A stretch of 64,000 nt of DNA, from positions 1 to 64,000 of the forward strand of contig NZ_FRBU01000021.1 in the NCBI RefSeq assembly GCF_900142695.1, given 5' to 3'. Below, piece by piece: positions 25,381 through 34,568 of the stretch. The notes under the pieces were generated by a model. That model saw nothing but the letters and a program-made list of their open reading frames with translations. It did no database searches and had not been told where the DNA came from. The DNA is from Flavobacterium xanthum. Its GTDB lineage: Bacteria > Bacteroidota > Bacteroidia > Flavobacteriales > Flavobacteriaceae. Within the stretch, counting starts at the first letter, position 1. Each line of letters begins with the position of its first letter. Position numbers and translations under genes: made by a program.

Positions 25381-26238
25381 ATGAAAGGAATAATATTAGC
25401 AGGAGGATCAGGAACTCGTTTGCATCCACTGACGTTAGCCGTAAGCAAACAATTGATGCCTATTTATGACAAACCCATGATTTACTATCCACTATCATCC
25501 TTGATGTGGGCAGGAATTAGAGAAATACTTATTATTTCTACACCGCATGATTTACCACTATTTAGACAATTGCTTGGTGATGGATCTAAGTTGGGCTGTC
25601 GTTTTGAATACGCTGTTCAGGAACACCCAAACGGTTTAGCAGAAGCCTTTATCATAGGCAAGGATTTTATTGGCAAAGATAAAGTAGCTTTGGTTTTAGG
25701 AGATAATATTTTTTACGGAACGGGTTTGTCAGGCTTGTTGCAAGCTAATAATGATCCAGATGGCGGGATAATTTATGCGTACCATGTGAATGATCCGGAG
25801 CGTTATGGCGTGGTTGATTTTGATGCCAATGGTAACGTACTTTCTATTGAAGAAAAACCGTTGGTACCTAAATCCAATTATGCAGTACCAGGTATTTATT
25901 TTTATGACAATGACGTTGTTGAAATTGCAGCCAATATTAAACCGAGTCAACGCGGAGAAATTGAAATTACGGATGTGAATAAGGAATATCTTAGAAGAGG
26001 AAAATTAAAAGTCAGTATTCTGGATCGAGGAACAGCTTGGTTTGATACCGGAACCTTTAATTCTTTGATGCAGGCATCCCAGTTTGTACAAGTTATTGAA
26101 GAGCGCCAAGGACTTAAGATAGGCTCTATCGAAGAGGCTGCTTATACCATGGGGTACATCAATGCCGAACAGTTAAAAGCAATAGCACAACCGTTACTAA
26201 AAAGTGGCTACGGCACGCATTTGTTAGATATTATTTAA
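25381..26238 (+). CDS. rfbA: glucose-1-phosphate thymidylyltransferase
   Basis: Protein of 285 aa from ATG 25381 (an in-frame TTG nine bases earlier is not needed). It joins dTTP and glucose 1-phosphate to make dTDP-glucose. Motifs are the nucleotide-binding [18 protein letters not shown] (residues 1-18), [18 protein letters not shown], the catalytic LGDNIFYG (about 107-114) and GTAWFDTGT near residue 220. Length and motifs are standard RmlA. First committed step of dTDP-rhamnose-type sugars, followed directly by rfbC and rfbD. rfbB is not in this cluster. Confidence 0.96.
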   Translation: MKGIILAGGSGTRLHPLTLAVSKQLMPIYDKPMIYYPLSSLMWAGIREILIISTPHDLPLFRQLLGDGSKLGCRFEYAVQEHPNGLAEAFIIGKDFIGKDKVALVLGDNIFYGTGLSGLLQANNDPDGGIIYAYHVNDPERYGVVDFDANGNVLSIEEKPLVPKSNYAVPGIYFYDNDVVEIAANIKPSQRGEIEITDVNKEYLRRGKLKVSILDRGTAWFDTGTFNSLMQASQFVQVIEERQGLKIGSIEEAAYTMGYINAEQLKAIAQPLLKSGYGTHLLDII

Positions 26239-26246
26239 AATAATTT

Positions 26247-26798
26247 ATGAAATTTATACCTACTACACTCGAAGGATGTTATATTATAGAACCTAAAATC
26301 ATTAAAGATGAAAGGGGCTATTTTATGGAAAGTTTCAACGAGAATACCTTTCAAAAAGGAGTCCATCAAGACGTTCATTTTGTTCAGGACAACCAATCCT
26401 TTTCAACTAAAGGCGTACTTAGAGGATTGCATTATCAAACCGGAATCCATGCACAAGCTAAATTAGTACGCGTTTTACAAGGCGAAGTTTTAGATGTTGC
26501 GGTAGATATTAGACCGGATTCTTTGACTTTTGGGCAGCACATTTCAGTGGTACTTTCTGGCGAAAATCAAAGGCAGTTTTTTGTACCAAGAGGTTTTGCG
26601 CATGGATTTTTAGTATTGAGCGAAACAGCCACGTTCTTTTATAAATGTGATAATTTTTACAACAAGGATTCAGAAGGTGGAATTATGTATAATGATGAGC
26701 AACTCAATATAGATTGGCAATTTCCAGCAACGGAATTAGTTATTTCTGAAAAAGACCACCTATTGCCAACCTTAGAGAACGCAAAATGCGCCCAGTAG
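26247..26798 (+). CDS. rfbC: dTDP-4-dehydrorhamnose 3,5-epimerase
   Basis: Cupin-fold epimerase of 183 aa acting on dTDP-4-keto-6-deoxyglucose. Seen are GCYIIEPKIIKDERGYFMESFN at the N-terminus, the VQDNQSFSTKGVLRGLHYQ segment with the catalytic His (about residue 61) and the FVPRGFAHGFLVLSE stretch near residue 112. Normal length. It overlaps the following rfbD by 13 bp, so the two are translationally coupled. Confidence 0.96.
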   Translation: MKFIPTTLEGCYIIEPKIIKDERGYFMESFNENTFQKGVHQDVHFVQDNQSFSTKGVLRGLHYQTGIHAQAKLVRVLQGEVLDVAVDIRPDSLTFGQHISVVLSGENQRQFFVPRGFAHGFLVLSETATFFYKCDNFYNKDSEGGIMYNDEQLNIDWQFPATELVISEKDHLLPTLENAKCAQ

Positions 26799-27634
26799 TG
26801 CTTGTAACAGGTGCGAATGGACAATTGGGGCAATCCCTTCGATTTGTTGCCGATAAATACTCTCAAATTGATTTTGTTTTTTGTGATTCTAAAGCACTCG
26901 ATATTACTTTAAAGGTAGAAATAGCGTCCGTTTTCAACACAATTAAACCTGATTTTTGTATTAATACAGCTGCGTACACTGCCGTTGATAAGGCCGAAAG
27001 CGAACCAGATAAAGCAACTGCAATCAATGTGACCGGTGCCAAAAATTTGGCGGAAGCCTGCAAAGAGTTTAAAACCAAATTAATTCATGTTTCTACGGAT
27101 TTTGTCTTTGATGGAAACGCAAAAACACCGTACACAGAAGAAGCAATTCCAAATCCACAAAGCGTTTATGGACAAACTAAATTAGATGGAGAAGAAGCGA
27201 TTCAAAGCATTTTACAAAGCTATTTTATCGTAAGAACATCCTGGGTTTATTCACAATTTGGGAATAATTTCATGAAAACAATGTTGCGATTGGCCACAGA
27301 AAGAAACGAATTAGCGGTGGTTGATGATCAAATAGGAACCCCTACACATGCGGTGGATTTAGCGAATGTATTGGTACAGATTATTTTGTATACTTTTAAA
27401 AATCCAGAAATTAACACTTACGGTATTTACAATTTCAGTAACGAAGGAGCATGCAGCTGGTTTGATTTTGCCCAAAAAATATTTGAAGTTAACAACATCA
27501 AAATTGATTTACAACCAATACCAAGCTCAAAGTATCCAACCCCTGCACACAGACCTCGCTACAGTGTTTTAGATAAAAGTAAGATCAAAAAGACATTTGA
27601 TATTGAAATTAAAACATGGGACGAAACAATTTAG
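26786..27634 (+). CDS. rfbD: dTDP-4-dehydrorhamnose reductase
   Basis: Short-chain dehydrogenase of 282 aa, reducing dTDP-4-keto-L-rhamnose to dTDP-L-rhamnose with NAD(P)H. Rossmann motif VTGANGQLGQSLR at residues 6-18, active-site STDFVFDG (about 103) and YGQTKLDGE with the Tyr-Lys pair (about 128-132), then RTSWVYS. Length fits RmlD. Third consecutive dTDP-sugar gene. The dehydratase RfbB, which makes its precursor's precursor, is absent from this window. Confidence 0.95.
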   Translation: MRPVVLVTGANGQLGQSLRFVADKYSQIDFVFCDSKALDITLKVEIASVFNTIKPDFCINTAAYTAVDKAESEPDKATAINVTGAKNLAEACKEFKTKLIHVSTDFVFDGNAKTPYTEEAIPNPQSVYGQTKLDGEEAIQSILQSYFIVRTSWVYSQFGNNFMKTMLRLATERNELAVVDDQIGTPTHAVDLANVLVQIILYTFKNPEINTYGIYNFSNEGACSWFDFAQKIFEVNNIKIDLQPIPSSKYPTPAHRPRYSVLDKSKIKKTFDIEIKTWDETI

Positions 27635-27664
27635 TCTAAGGAAACACAACTCATTTGAAAGTAA

Positions 27665-28909
27665 ATGTGGAGAAAAATATACCTATCATTAAGTAATGAA
27701 GTCGCACATAACTTCTTTTATTTTAGCGTTATTAAGTTTACCAATATACTTTCAAAGTATATCTTGTTGGGTTATTTAATAAGGACTTTAGGAGAACATG
27801 GTTATGGCATTCTTACTTGGGTTGATTCCTTTACGCAATACTTTTTAATACTGGTTAATTTTGGGTTTGACATGTATGTGGCAAAATATATTGTTGAAAA
27901 CAAACAAAATAAGGCTAAAATAGACGAAATTATTTCTGCCATTTTAACTATAAAAACAGGATTATTTGTCTTTGGTTTTGTGCTTCTGGGGTTATTTTCT
28001 TTCAATGATGAAATAACGAAAGTTATCCACCTGCTATTTTTTATGTTACTGATGGGAATTGGAGAAATTTTATTTCCAATTTGGTATTTTCAAGGAATCG
28101 AAAAAATGAAACCCATTGCCATTGTTAGTGTTATTTCAAGATCTTTATTGGTTATTCTTACAATACTGTTTGTAAAAAATGCTAGTCATATCTTAGTCTA
28201 TGTATTTATTTTGGTACTTTCGAACTTAGTTTGGGGAGGATTGGGATTTTATTTCCTGAAAAAAGTATCCAACTTTAAATTTATAGTCGTTCCTCTAGCG
28301 ACGCTGAAATTGTACCTAAAAGAAGGATACTTATTTTTTTTAGGACGATTTTCAACACTTTTTTTAAATTTCGGAACCATCTTTTTGATTGGTTATTTCT
28401 GTTCTAAAAATTTAGTCTCCGGTTTTGACATTGCGTCTAAAATAATTTTCGCTTTCATTTTTCCATTTGAAGTCATTCAACAAGCTGTTTTTCCTTCTAT
28501 TGTTCGCACTAGGAATAAACTATTCTTACAAAAACTAGTTCTTTTTACTATCTGCTGCGCTTTGTTGTTTGCAGGAAGTATTTATTATTTCTCCGAAGAA
28601 TTAATGGTGTTTTTTGGTGGGATTTCCATGGGGAAGTATGCTTATTTACTGAAACAATTGGTAGTATTGATACCAGTGATCAGTAGTTCCATTATCATAG
28701 GAAGTTGTTCATTAGTAGCTTTTGGGGCATTAAAACAATATAATTACGCGCTTGTTTTTTCTTGTTTGATTTATATTTTTGTAGTATTGTTGCTGTACTT
28801 TATGGGACAAATGAGTTTTAAAAATTTAGTTATTCTTCGTATAAGTGTTGATATAATTATGGTTTTACTTATTTTTTATTTTGCTGTTAAAAAGAAAACG
28901 TTATTGTAA
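27665..28909 (+). CDS. wzx: oligosaccharide flippase family protein (Wzx-like)
   Basis: Polytopic membrane protein of 414 aa with about 12 transmembrane helices, matching the polysaccharide biosynthesis/MATE-like flippase superfamily. N-terminal features are NFFYFSVIKFTNILSKYILLGYLIRTLGEHGYGILTWVDSF, where Wzx proteins carry a conserved start of the first two helices. It would move the lipid-linked repeat unit across the inner membrane. It follows rfbD after 30 bp and precedes the polymerase genes, consistent with a Wzx/Wzy-dependent pathway. Confidence 0.85.
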   Translation: MWRKIYLSLSNEVAHNFFYFSVIKFTNILSKYILLGYLIRTLGEHGYGILTWVDSFTQYFLILVNFGFDMYVAKYIVENKQNKAKIDEIISAILTIKTGLFVFGFVLLGLFSFNDEITKVIHLLFFMLLMGIGEILFPIWYFQGIEKMKPIAIVSVISRSLLVILTILFVKNASHILVYVFILVLSNLVWGGLGFYFLKKVSNFKFIVVPLATLKLYLKEGYLFFLGRFSTLFLNFGTIFLIGYFCSKNLVSGFDIASKIIFAFIFPFEVIQQAVFPSIVRTRNKLFLQKLVLFTICCALLFAGSIYYFSEELMVFFGGISMGKYAYLLKQLVVLIPVISSSIIIGSCSLVAFGALKQYNYALVFSCLIYIFVVLLLYFMGQMSFKNLVILRISVDIIMVLLIFYFAVKKKTLL

Positions 28910-28994
28910 TTAGAACCTAAAATAAGATACAGGAAACGATATTAAAAGGTGATGATTATAATGTGTTTTAATAATGAAAATTAAAAATAGCTAC

Positions 28995-29002
28995 TATATT
29001 TG
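28995..29002 (+). promoter_or_regulatory. -7 element before the lipoprotein gene
   Basis: TATATTTG, 31 nt before the lipoprotein ATG, inside the polysaccharide locus; it suggests an internal promoter there. Confidence 0.45.
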
Positions 29003-29032
29003 TACAAAATCTGAATTAAAAAAAACTAAAAA

Positions 29033-29443
29033 ATGAAAAAGTATATTTATTTGATATTTGTTTTAGCATTGGTAGTATCCTGTAAAGAGGAGGAAAAGAA
29101 AGCGGATTCTTTCAGTCTAAAAGAAATTGTAAACAAACAAAAATATCAAATGGAACTCTATCAAGTAGAGGCTAATGAGTATACCTTAGTCGTTTTAAAC
29201 CGGTTAACAGGAAAGGTATTTGTAGGGAAGAATGCTTCTGGATGGTATGAAGCTACAAATGCGGATAGTATTCCAGTTTACAAAACACCAACGTATTCTA
29301 TTAAAGTATTCAAAGGACCAGAATCGAGTCCTCAAATTTCCTTAATGGACGAGAAAGAGGGCGAGCTCTATATGTATATTGTAGGACATACAGCCAATTT
29401 TTACAATACAAACGCTGCAATTAAAGCGCTTGAAAGAAGCTAG
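29033..29443 (+). CDS. small lipoprotein of unknown function
   Basis: Protein of 136 aa with a lipoprotein signal peptide (MKKYIYLIFVLALVVSC; lipobox VVSC, acylated Cys17), followed by acidic/lysine residues, then a compact beta-rich domain (YTLVVLNRLTGKVFVGKNASGWYEAT, about residues 48-75). I do not recognise a family. It has its own -7 element and lies between wzx and a polymerase-type gene, an unusual place for a lipoprotein. Whether it takes part in polysaccharide assembly cannot be told from the sequence. Confidence 0.8.
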   Translation: MKKYIYLIFVLALVVSCKEEEKKADSFSLKEIVNKQKYQMELYQVEANEYTLVVLNRLTGKVFVGKNASGWYEATNADSIPVYKTPTYSIKVFKGPESSPQISLMDEKEGELYMYIVGHTANFYNTNAAIKALERS

Positions 29444-29460
29444 TATTTCCAAAACATAGA

Positions 29461-30750
29461 ATGATGATCGTAATTTTATTTTTTTTGTTCTTGCTGGTAG
29501 GGATGCTCTATTGGAAGCGAAAAATATTTTTGCTGTCTCCTGTTGATGTTTTTGTGTTATTCTTTATTGGGGTTTTAGTTTCAACGGTTCTATATCATAA
29601 TTTCTATCCTAGGTATGAGAAATTTAATTTTTTTCAATTTGATTTTATTGGAAAAAATAAGTTTAACCGAACCTTTTTAGTTTACATAAAAATGCTTTTA
29701 CTTTTCTTAATAGGCGTTTTTATATATTCCTTTTTGAATAAATCGTATTTTACTTTAGCGAAGCAGCGGATCAAAATCATAAACGTTCAAAATATAAAGC
29801 TCAATACCAATCAAATTTCCATCGTAATATTTGCGATAGCTATTGTTTGCATCGTTTTGGTTTACATTGATTATGGTTCAATGTTGTTTTATCGGGTCGA
29901 ATATATCCCTAAGGACAATTCAATTTTTAAAATTATTTATCAAAATTTATTTATTGTGCTTTGCCTATTGTCAGGGACGCTTTACAGGCAAAATAGATCT
30001 CTTGCAGTAGCGGCTTTTCTTATTGCAATGACCGTTGGGATAGGAGTGGGGAGTAGGTCAGCAACAATTTATTTAGTAGCATTTGGATTAAGTTATTCGG
30101 TATTTTTGAATCATAAGCGTGCCAAAAGATTTTTTGTTTTCTTTATTCCTTTTGTTATTGTTTTTTTTGGGTATAATATTTCGCTGCGATTGGAGTCCAA
30201 TACGCATGGGCTTATTCCCTATTTGAAGGCAACGGTTTCTAAACCGGAGATTCTGTTCAAGTATACAATCATGAATATTTATTATACGTTTATTTTTGGA
30301 TTTTATGCTACTTCGGAGACCATTCACCTTTATGAAAATGCTTCTATACGTAATTTAGTCACCACATTAAACCCATTACCTGGAAGGTTGACAAACTGGT
30401 ATGCAATTGCCTCAAAACTCAGGATAAATGAAATCGCTCCCTATACAGCCATAGGTGAACTGGCTAGATACCCACTTTTCAGTATTTTTTATTATTCGGG
30501 ATTGGGTTATTATTTTGCCGCAGTAGATTTTTTTATAAAAACTCAAGTCCTTCATAAAAAATACTTATGGGCAGTACTCCAATTTTTGGTTTTAGCTTTA
30601 TATGTAGTTCATAGTTTTGAATACAACCTTAGGTCTTCCCATCGCTTTATCTACTATTCGATGGCGCTTTATGTGCTTTATTTTATTTTAAAAAGAGTTA
30701 AAATTAAAATGCCTCTTAAAACAAATTCTAGTAATTTCCAGAAACAATGA
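29461..30750 (+). CDS. wzy: oligosaccharide repeat-unit polymerase (Wzy-like)
   Basis: Polytopic membrane protein of 429 aa with roughly 11-12 hydrophobic helices and a larger periplasmic loop around residues 290-340 (NPLPGRLTNWYAIASKLRINEIAPYTAIGELARYP). Very low sequence conservation, membrane layout and position between flippase and ligase-like genes are those of Wzy polymerases, which join repeat units on the periplasmic face. It overlaps the next gene by 4 bp. The family call rests on architecture and context more than motifs. Confidence 0.7.
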   Translation: MMIVILFFLFLLVGMLYWKRKIFLLSPVDVFVLFFIGVLVSTVLYHNFYPRYEKFNFFQFDFIGKNKFNRTFLVYIKMLLLFLIGVFIYSFLNKSYFTLAKQRIKIINVQNIKLNTNQISIVIFAIAIVCIVLVYIDYGSMLFYRVEYIPKDNSIFKIIYQNLFIVLCLLSGTLYRQNRSLAVAAFLIAMTVGIGVGSRSATIYLVAFGLSYSVFLNHKRAKRFFVFFIPFVIVFFGYNISLRLESNTHGLIPYLKATVSKPEILFKYTIMNIYYTFIFGFYATSETIHLYENASIRNLVTTLNPLPGRLTNWYAIASKLRINEIAPYTAIGELARYPLFSIFYYSGLGYYFAAVDFFIKTQVLHKKYLWAVLQFLVLALYVVHSFEYNLRSSHRFIYYSMALYVLYFILKRVKIKMPLKTNSSNFQKQ

Positions 30751-31961
30751 GGATGAAAATAAAAGATTTCACACTTGAAAAAATAGGCACTTATGTTGCT
30801 TTTTTTTGTGGTTTATTCGTTTTATTGCCTTTTAAACTAAAGCCTTTAACGGTATTTGTTTTTTTTGTCTGGAGTCTTTTTTCGCTTTTTAAAAACAGAA
30901 AAACCATTAAAATTGAAATAAAAACGCTAATTATAGGCAGTATTTTCTTCATTAGCTATGCAGTCAGCCTACTGTTTTCGGAAAATATTCAAAGGGGTTT
31001 TACAATTTTAATTCGGTGTATTCCCATTGTCCTCATTCCACTTGGATATTCTTTTTTGACTTTGGAAACAAAAATTATTTTTAATAAACTATTCCGGAAA
31101 ACGTTTATTATTGCTGCTAGTATCTACTCAAGTCTGCTATTTATTTACTTATTCCAATTGGGTTATTCTAGCCAAAAACTGGATTTGTATACTTACTATT
31201 CCTATATAACGTATGAATTTTGGGGTTTGAATGAACATCCTATTTATAGCTCCATCTTTTTTTCAATCGCCTTGTTTTTTATTTTGATAGAAGGATTCAA
31301 AAACAAGATTTTCAATTCTATTTTGTTTTTGATTTTAATTTTTGGACTTTTAATACTAGCCAGGAAAGGTGTAATCGCTTCCTTTTTTGTTCTATCTGGT
31401 ATTTTTTTATTCCTTAAAAAGGATAAAAAACACACGGCTAAATTGGTGTTTGTTTTTATCGGATTATTTCTTTTATCACTTTGTGTTACTGAAATCAGAG
31501 GCCGTTTTTTAGAACTATTCGACAGCAGTAAAGTGGTAAATAACAAGGAAACATCCACTGGAATTCGGTATATTCTATGGAATACAAGTGAAAAAGTAAT
31601 TCAAAATTCAAATTATTTGGGATATGGCATAGGAGATGCCCAAGAAGTTTTAAGCAAACAATTGGCTTTGGATGGTTACGATTTTTTATCCAAAGAAAAT
31701 TATAATGCGCACAATCAATTTCTTCAAATAGCGATCGCTATTGGTGTTGTTGGTGTTTGTTTGTATTTCTTTTCGTTACTTTATTTCATTCAAAAGTTTA
31801 TTAAACGAAAGAATCCGGAAGCAATCGTTTTTTTATTATTTTTTATTTTTGTTTTTCTTTTCGAAAGTGTTTTGGAACGGCAAAACGGAATAATCATTTA
31901 CTCCTTTATTAGCAGTATGTTTATTTACAGTTCAGAGTTTGATAAAAATAGTTCAAAATGA
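30747..31961 (+). CDS. O-antigen ligase / polymerase family membrane protein
   Basis: Polytopic protein of 404 aa with about 10-12 membrane helices and the Wzy_C-type signature: the periplasmic loop near residues 285-335 contains WGLNEHPIY-like and NYNAHNQFLQIAIAIGVVG (His in AHNQFLQ, about residue 327), typical of WaaL/Wzy_C proteins. It either transfers the finished glycan to lipid A-core or polymerises units; with a Wzy-like gene just upstream a ligase is somewhat more likely. Overlaps both neighbours by 4 bp, so the three genes are coupled. Confidence 0.8.
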   Translation: MRMKIKDFTLEKIGTYVAFFCGLFVLLPFKLKPLTVFVFFVWSLFSLFKNRKTIKIEIKTLIIGSIFFISYAVSLLFSENIQRGFTILIRCIPIVLIPLGYSFLTLETKIIFNKLFRKTFIIAASIYSSLLFIYLFQLGYSSQKLDLYTYYSYITYEFWGLNEHPIYSSIFFSIALFFILIEGFKNKIFNSILFLILIFGLLILARKGVIASFFVLSGIFLFLKKDKKHTAKLVFVFIGLFLLSLCVTEIRGRFLELFDSSKVVNNKETSTGIRYILWNTSEKVIQNSNYLGYGIGDAQEVLSKQLALDGYDFLSKENYNAHNQFLQIAIAIGVVGVCLYFFSLLYFIQKFIKRKNPEAIVFLLFFIFVFLFESVLERQNGIIIYSFISSMFIYSSEFDKNSSK

Positions 31962-33049
31962 GACAGAACGTGCTTATCATTGGCCCTTTTCCAGGTCCAC
32001 CAAAAGGAATTAGTTTGTCGAACGAAGTTGTTGCAAATGGCTTGTCCAAGAGGGGTTGGAATGTAAAAAAAATAAATACGGAACTTTCAGATACTGTCAA
32101 TAGCGCCATTGGTGATTTCTCGTTTGAGAAATTGTCCTTCCTAAAGACTTATTTTCAGAGCTACAAAATTTTTACAGCTGATGCTGTTTATATCACGATT
32201 GGTATTACATTTTTTGGCGTTGTAAAATACGCACCTTTCATCATTTTGGCGAAAATTTTAAACAAGAAGACACTCCTTCATTTGCACAGCAACCATCTAA
32301 AAAAAGAATATCAGTCATTACATGGAATAAAAAAAGCCCTTTTTTTTAAACTCATTGCTTCATTCGATACAGGAATCGTACTTTCTAATTCATTAAGAGA
32401 TAATTTGACTCCATTTATTGCGGAGGATTCTGTTTGTGAATTGTATAATTTTGTGGAAGATAAATTATTGCTTTCTGAGAAAATAGTGTTGCAGCAAAAA
32501 GATTTTTCAGCAATACGACTTTTCTTTTTAAGTAATCTATTAGAGGAAAAAGGGATAAACCTGTTGCTTAAAGTGATAAAAAGACTGAATGAAGAGGGTC
32601 TATTTCTTGAAGTTAAAATCGCAGGAAATAAAATCAAAGACAATAATGTAGATGCATTGCTGGCAGAATTAAGTAATGTAGCCTATCTGGGAATTGTCTC
32701 CGGCACAATCAAGCAAGACTTGTTGATTTGGGGAAATGTTTTTTGTTTACCCACTTTTTTCAGTATGGAAGGACAACCCATTAGTATTCTGGAGGCGATG
32801 GCTTTTAATTCCTTAATAATTACTACAAAACATGCCGGAATTCCGGATATTTGTTCAGAGGAAAATGCTGTTTTTTGCGTCGAAAAAAGTGAAGAAGATC
32901 TGTATTCAAAATTGAAATACGCAATTTCAAATTGGGAGGAATTGCAAAAAAAAGCAATAGCAAATGGCGCGTATGCTAGGCTTAGGTTTACTGAAACTAA
33001 ATTTATTACTACTCTAGAAAGTATAATTTTAGAAACAATAAGGAAATAA
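31958..33049 (+). CDS. glycosyltransferase family 4
   Basis: GT-B glycosyltransferase of 363 aa. The N-terminal donor-side glycine-rich segment IIGPFPGPPKGISLSNEVV (residues 7-25), the acceptor-domain strand LLHLHSNH (about 107) and the C-terminal E-x7-E element in SMEGQPISILEAMAF (about 268-282) are visible. It would add one sugar to the growing lipid-linked unit on the cytoplasmic face. Donor and acceptor are not predictable. Overlaps the ligase-like gene by 4 bp. Confidence 0.88.
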   Translation: MRQNVLIIGPFPGPPKGISLSNEVVANGLSKRGWNVKKINTELSDTVNSAIGDFSFEKLSFLKTYFQSYKIFTADAVYITIGITFFGVVKYAPFIILAKILNKKTLLHLHSNHLKKEYQSLHGIKKALFFKLIASFDTGIVLSNSLRDNLTPFIAEDSVCELYNFVEDKLLLSEKIVLQQKDFSAIRLFFLSNLLEEKGINLLLKVIKRLNEEGLFLEVKIAGNKIKDNNVDALLAELSNVAYLGIVSGTIKQDLLIWGNVFCLPTFFSMEGQPISILEAMAFNSLIITTKHAGIPDICSEENAVFCVEKSEEDLYSKLKYAISNWEELQKKAIANGAYARLRFTETKFITTLESIILETIRK

Positions 33050-33058
33050 ACGGCACCT

Positions 33059-34267
33059 ATGAAAATTACTATAATTGGGCATAATTATTTTCCAGAGGAC
33101 AGCGGGATTGGTTTATACACTACAGGTATGGCCGAATTTTTGGCGCTCAAACATGAGGTTAGCATTATAACTGGCGTTCCTTACTATCCGCACTGGAAGG
33201 TCCATGCTGATTATGTTGATAGCCCCCTTTTTTCGAAAGAAACGATAAACCATGTCACGGTATATAGATTCAAGCAATACACGCCCGCGAAACCAACTTT
33301 TTTTAAGAGAGTCCTTCAAATGGTTCATTTTTTTATTGGTTCTGTTGTTAATGGTTTAAAAATCAAAAAATCAGATGTGATCATTGTCGTTGTGCCTTTC
33401 ACAGTTTCCATTATCTTGGGTTGGTTTTTAAAAATAAGTAAAGGAGGTATGTTATGGATTCACATTCAGGATTTTGAATTTGATGCCGCCTTTAAGACTA
33501 AGATGCCGTCGAAGCATCAGATCACCTCTACGATTTTATTTCAAATTGAAAAATGGACATTAAACCGAGCGGACTGTAGCAGCACCATCAGTAAAGGCAT
33601 GATGATTAAATTAGCGCAAAAATCTAAGGTTAATCCAATTTACTTTCCTAATTGGATCGATTATTCTATGATAAATCCTGAAACTGCCCAAGAGAACAAG
33701 ACATTCAGTAGTTCTACTACGTTCAACATTCTTTACTCTGGTAACATTGGTGAAAAACAAGACTGGGATTTCTACATGGAGTTTGTAACAGCAATGCAGG
33801 TTCATCCTGAATTCCATTTTTATTTGGTTGGTGAAGGAGCAAAACGAGAGGAGATTGTGGGGCAGTTGCAAAGTCTTGGGAATTTTACCTATTGTCCACC
33901 AGTACCTTACAATCAGTTAAATGATTTGTTGTGTCATGCAGATGTCCATGTATTGTTCCAAAAACCAGAGTTCAAAGACCTAGTGATGCCTTCAAAAATT
34001 TTGGGAATGATGGCAAGCGCAAAGCCTTCCATAGTTACTGGCCATGGAGATTCTGAGATAAAAAATAACTTTGAGCATTCTCAAGGTGGATTTTATTTCC
34101 ATGAAAACAACATTGAAATCATAAAACAACTGTTGTTTAGGATAAAAAAAAATCCAGAAATGGCAAAATCAATGGGATTAAAAGCCAGACAATACGTGGT
34201 AGAAAATTTTGCTCTCGAAAGTATATTGCCGCAGTTTGAGAAAGATTTGATAAAAAAAAGGAATTAA
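33059..34267 (+). CDS. WcaI-like glycosyltransferase family 4
   Basis: GT-B enzyme of 402 aa resembling WcaI/WbuB-type transferases: MKITIIGHNYFPEDSGIGLYTTGMAEFL at the N-terminus, GVPYYPHWKVHADY (about residues 39-52), and a hydrophobic segment around residues 103-122 that can sit in the membrane. The C-terminal domain has LYSGNIGEKQDWDF (about 222) and FKDLVMPSKILGMMASAKP (about 300). Probably fucosyl- or similar transfer in surface polysaccharide assembly. Nine bases separate it from the previous transferase gene. Confidence 0.85.
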   Translation: MKITIIGHNYFPEDSGIGLYTTGMAEFLALKHEVSIITGVPYYPHWKVHADYVDSPLFSKETINHVTVYRFKQYTPAKPTFFKRVLQMVHFFIGSVVNGLKIKKSDVIIVVVPFTVSIILGWFLKISKGGMLWIHIQDFEFDAAFKTKMPSKHQITSTILFQIEKWTLNRADCSSTISKGMMIKLAQKSKVNPIYFPNWIDYSMINPETAQENKTFSSSTTFNILYSGNIGEKQDWDFYMEFVTAMQVHPEFHFYLVGEGAKREEIVGQLQSLGNFTYCPPVPYNQLNDLLCHADVHVLFQKPEFKDLVMPSKILGMMASAKPSIVTGHGDSEIKNNFEHSQGGFYFHENNIEIIKQLLFRIKKNPEMAKSMGLKARQYVVENFALESILPQFEKDLIKKRN

Positions 34268-34287
34268 GTTTCTTGATGTATTTTAAT

Positions 34288-34455
34288 TTATTTATAAAAT
34301 GTACCATCAACTTCCAGCTGTTCCTTAGTAAATTTATCATAGAATCCGTTTTCTAATGCTCGTAAATGGAACCCTAAATGCTTCAATTGATCTTTTATTT
34401 CTTGATAAACCACACAATATTTATAGCAGTAAACCCTTAAAATCAGTGGGTATCT
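34288..34455 (-). pseudogene. possible 3' remnant of a decayed gene
   Basis: In the 301-base gap between two plus-strand genes, the minus strand holds an open frame of 56 codons without an ATG, ending in TAA at 34288-34290. Its translation ends EIKDQLKHLGFHLRALENGF then YDKFTKEQLEVDGTFYK, which looks like genuine protein rather than random AT-rich translation. The frame is closed upstream by a TAA at 34456-34458. No family recognised. It may be the tail of a gene removed when the polysaccharide locus was rearranged. Confidence 0.35.
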
Positions 34456-34568
34456 TTAATTAAACAATAAAAGCAAAATAGTAGTGTTAAACAGGATATT
34501 GTTTAGGTTTTATTTTACCTTGCACTAGTAAAATTAAGTTAATAGAAGCGCTAGACAATTAAAAAATA

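Noticed and set aside
31244-31558. 104-codon minus-strand frame within the O-antigen ligase-like gene
   Set aside because: Lysine/isoleucine-rich antisense shadow of membrane helices; no start context or family.
34137-34340. 67-codon minus-strand frame at the end of the WcaI-like gene
   Set aside because: Mostly antisense to the transferase 3' end; the more protein-like remnant is in a different frame (34288-34455).
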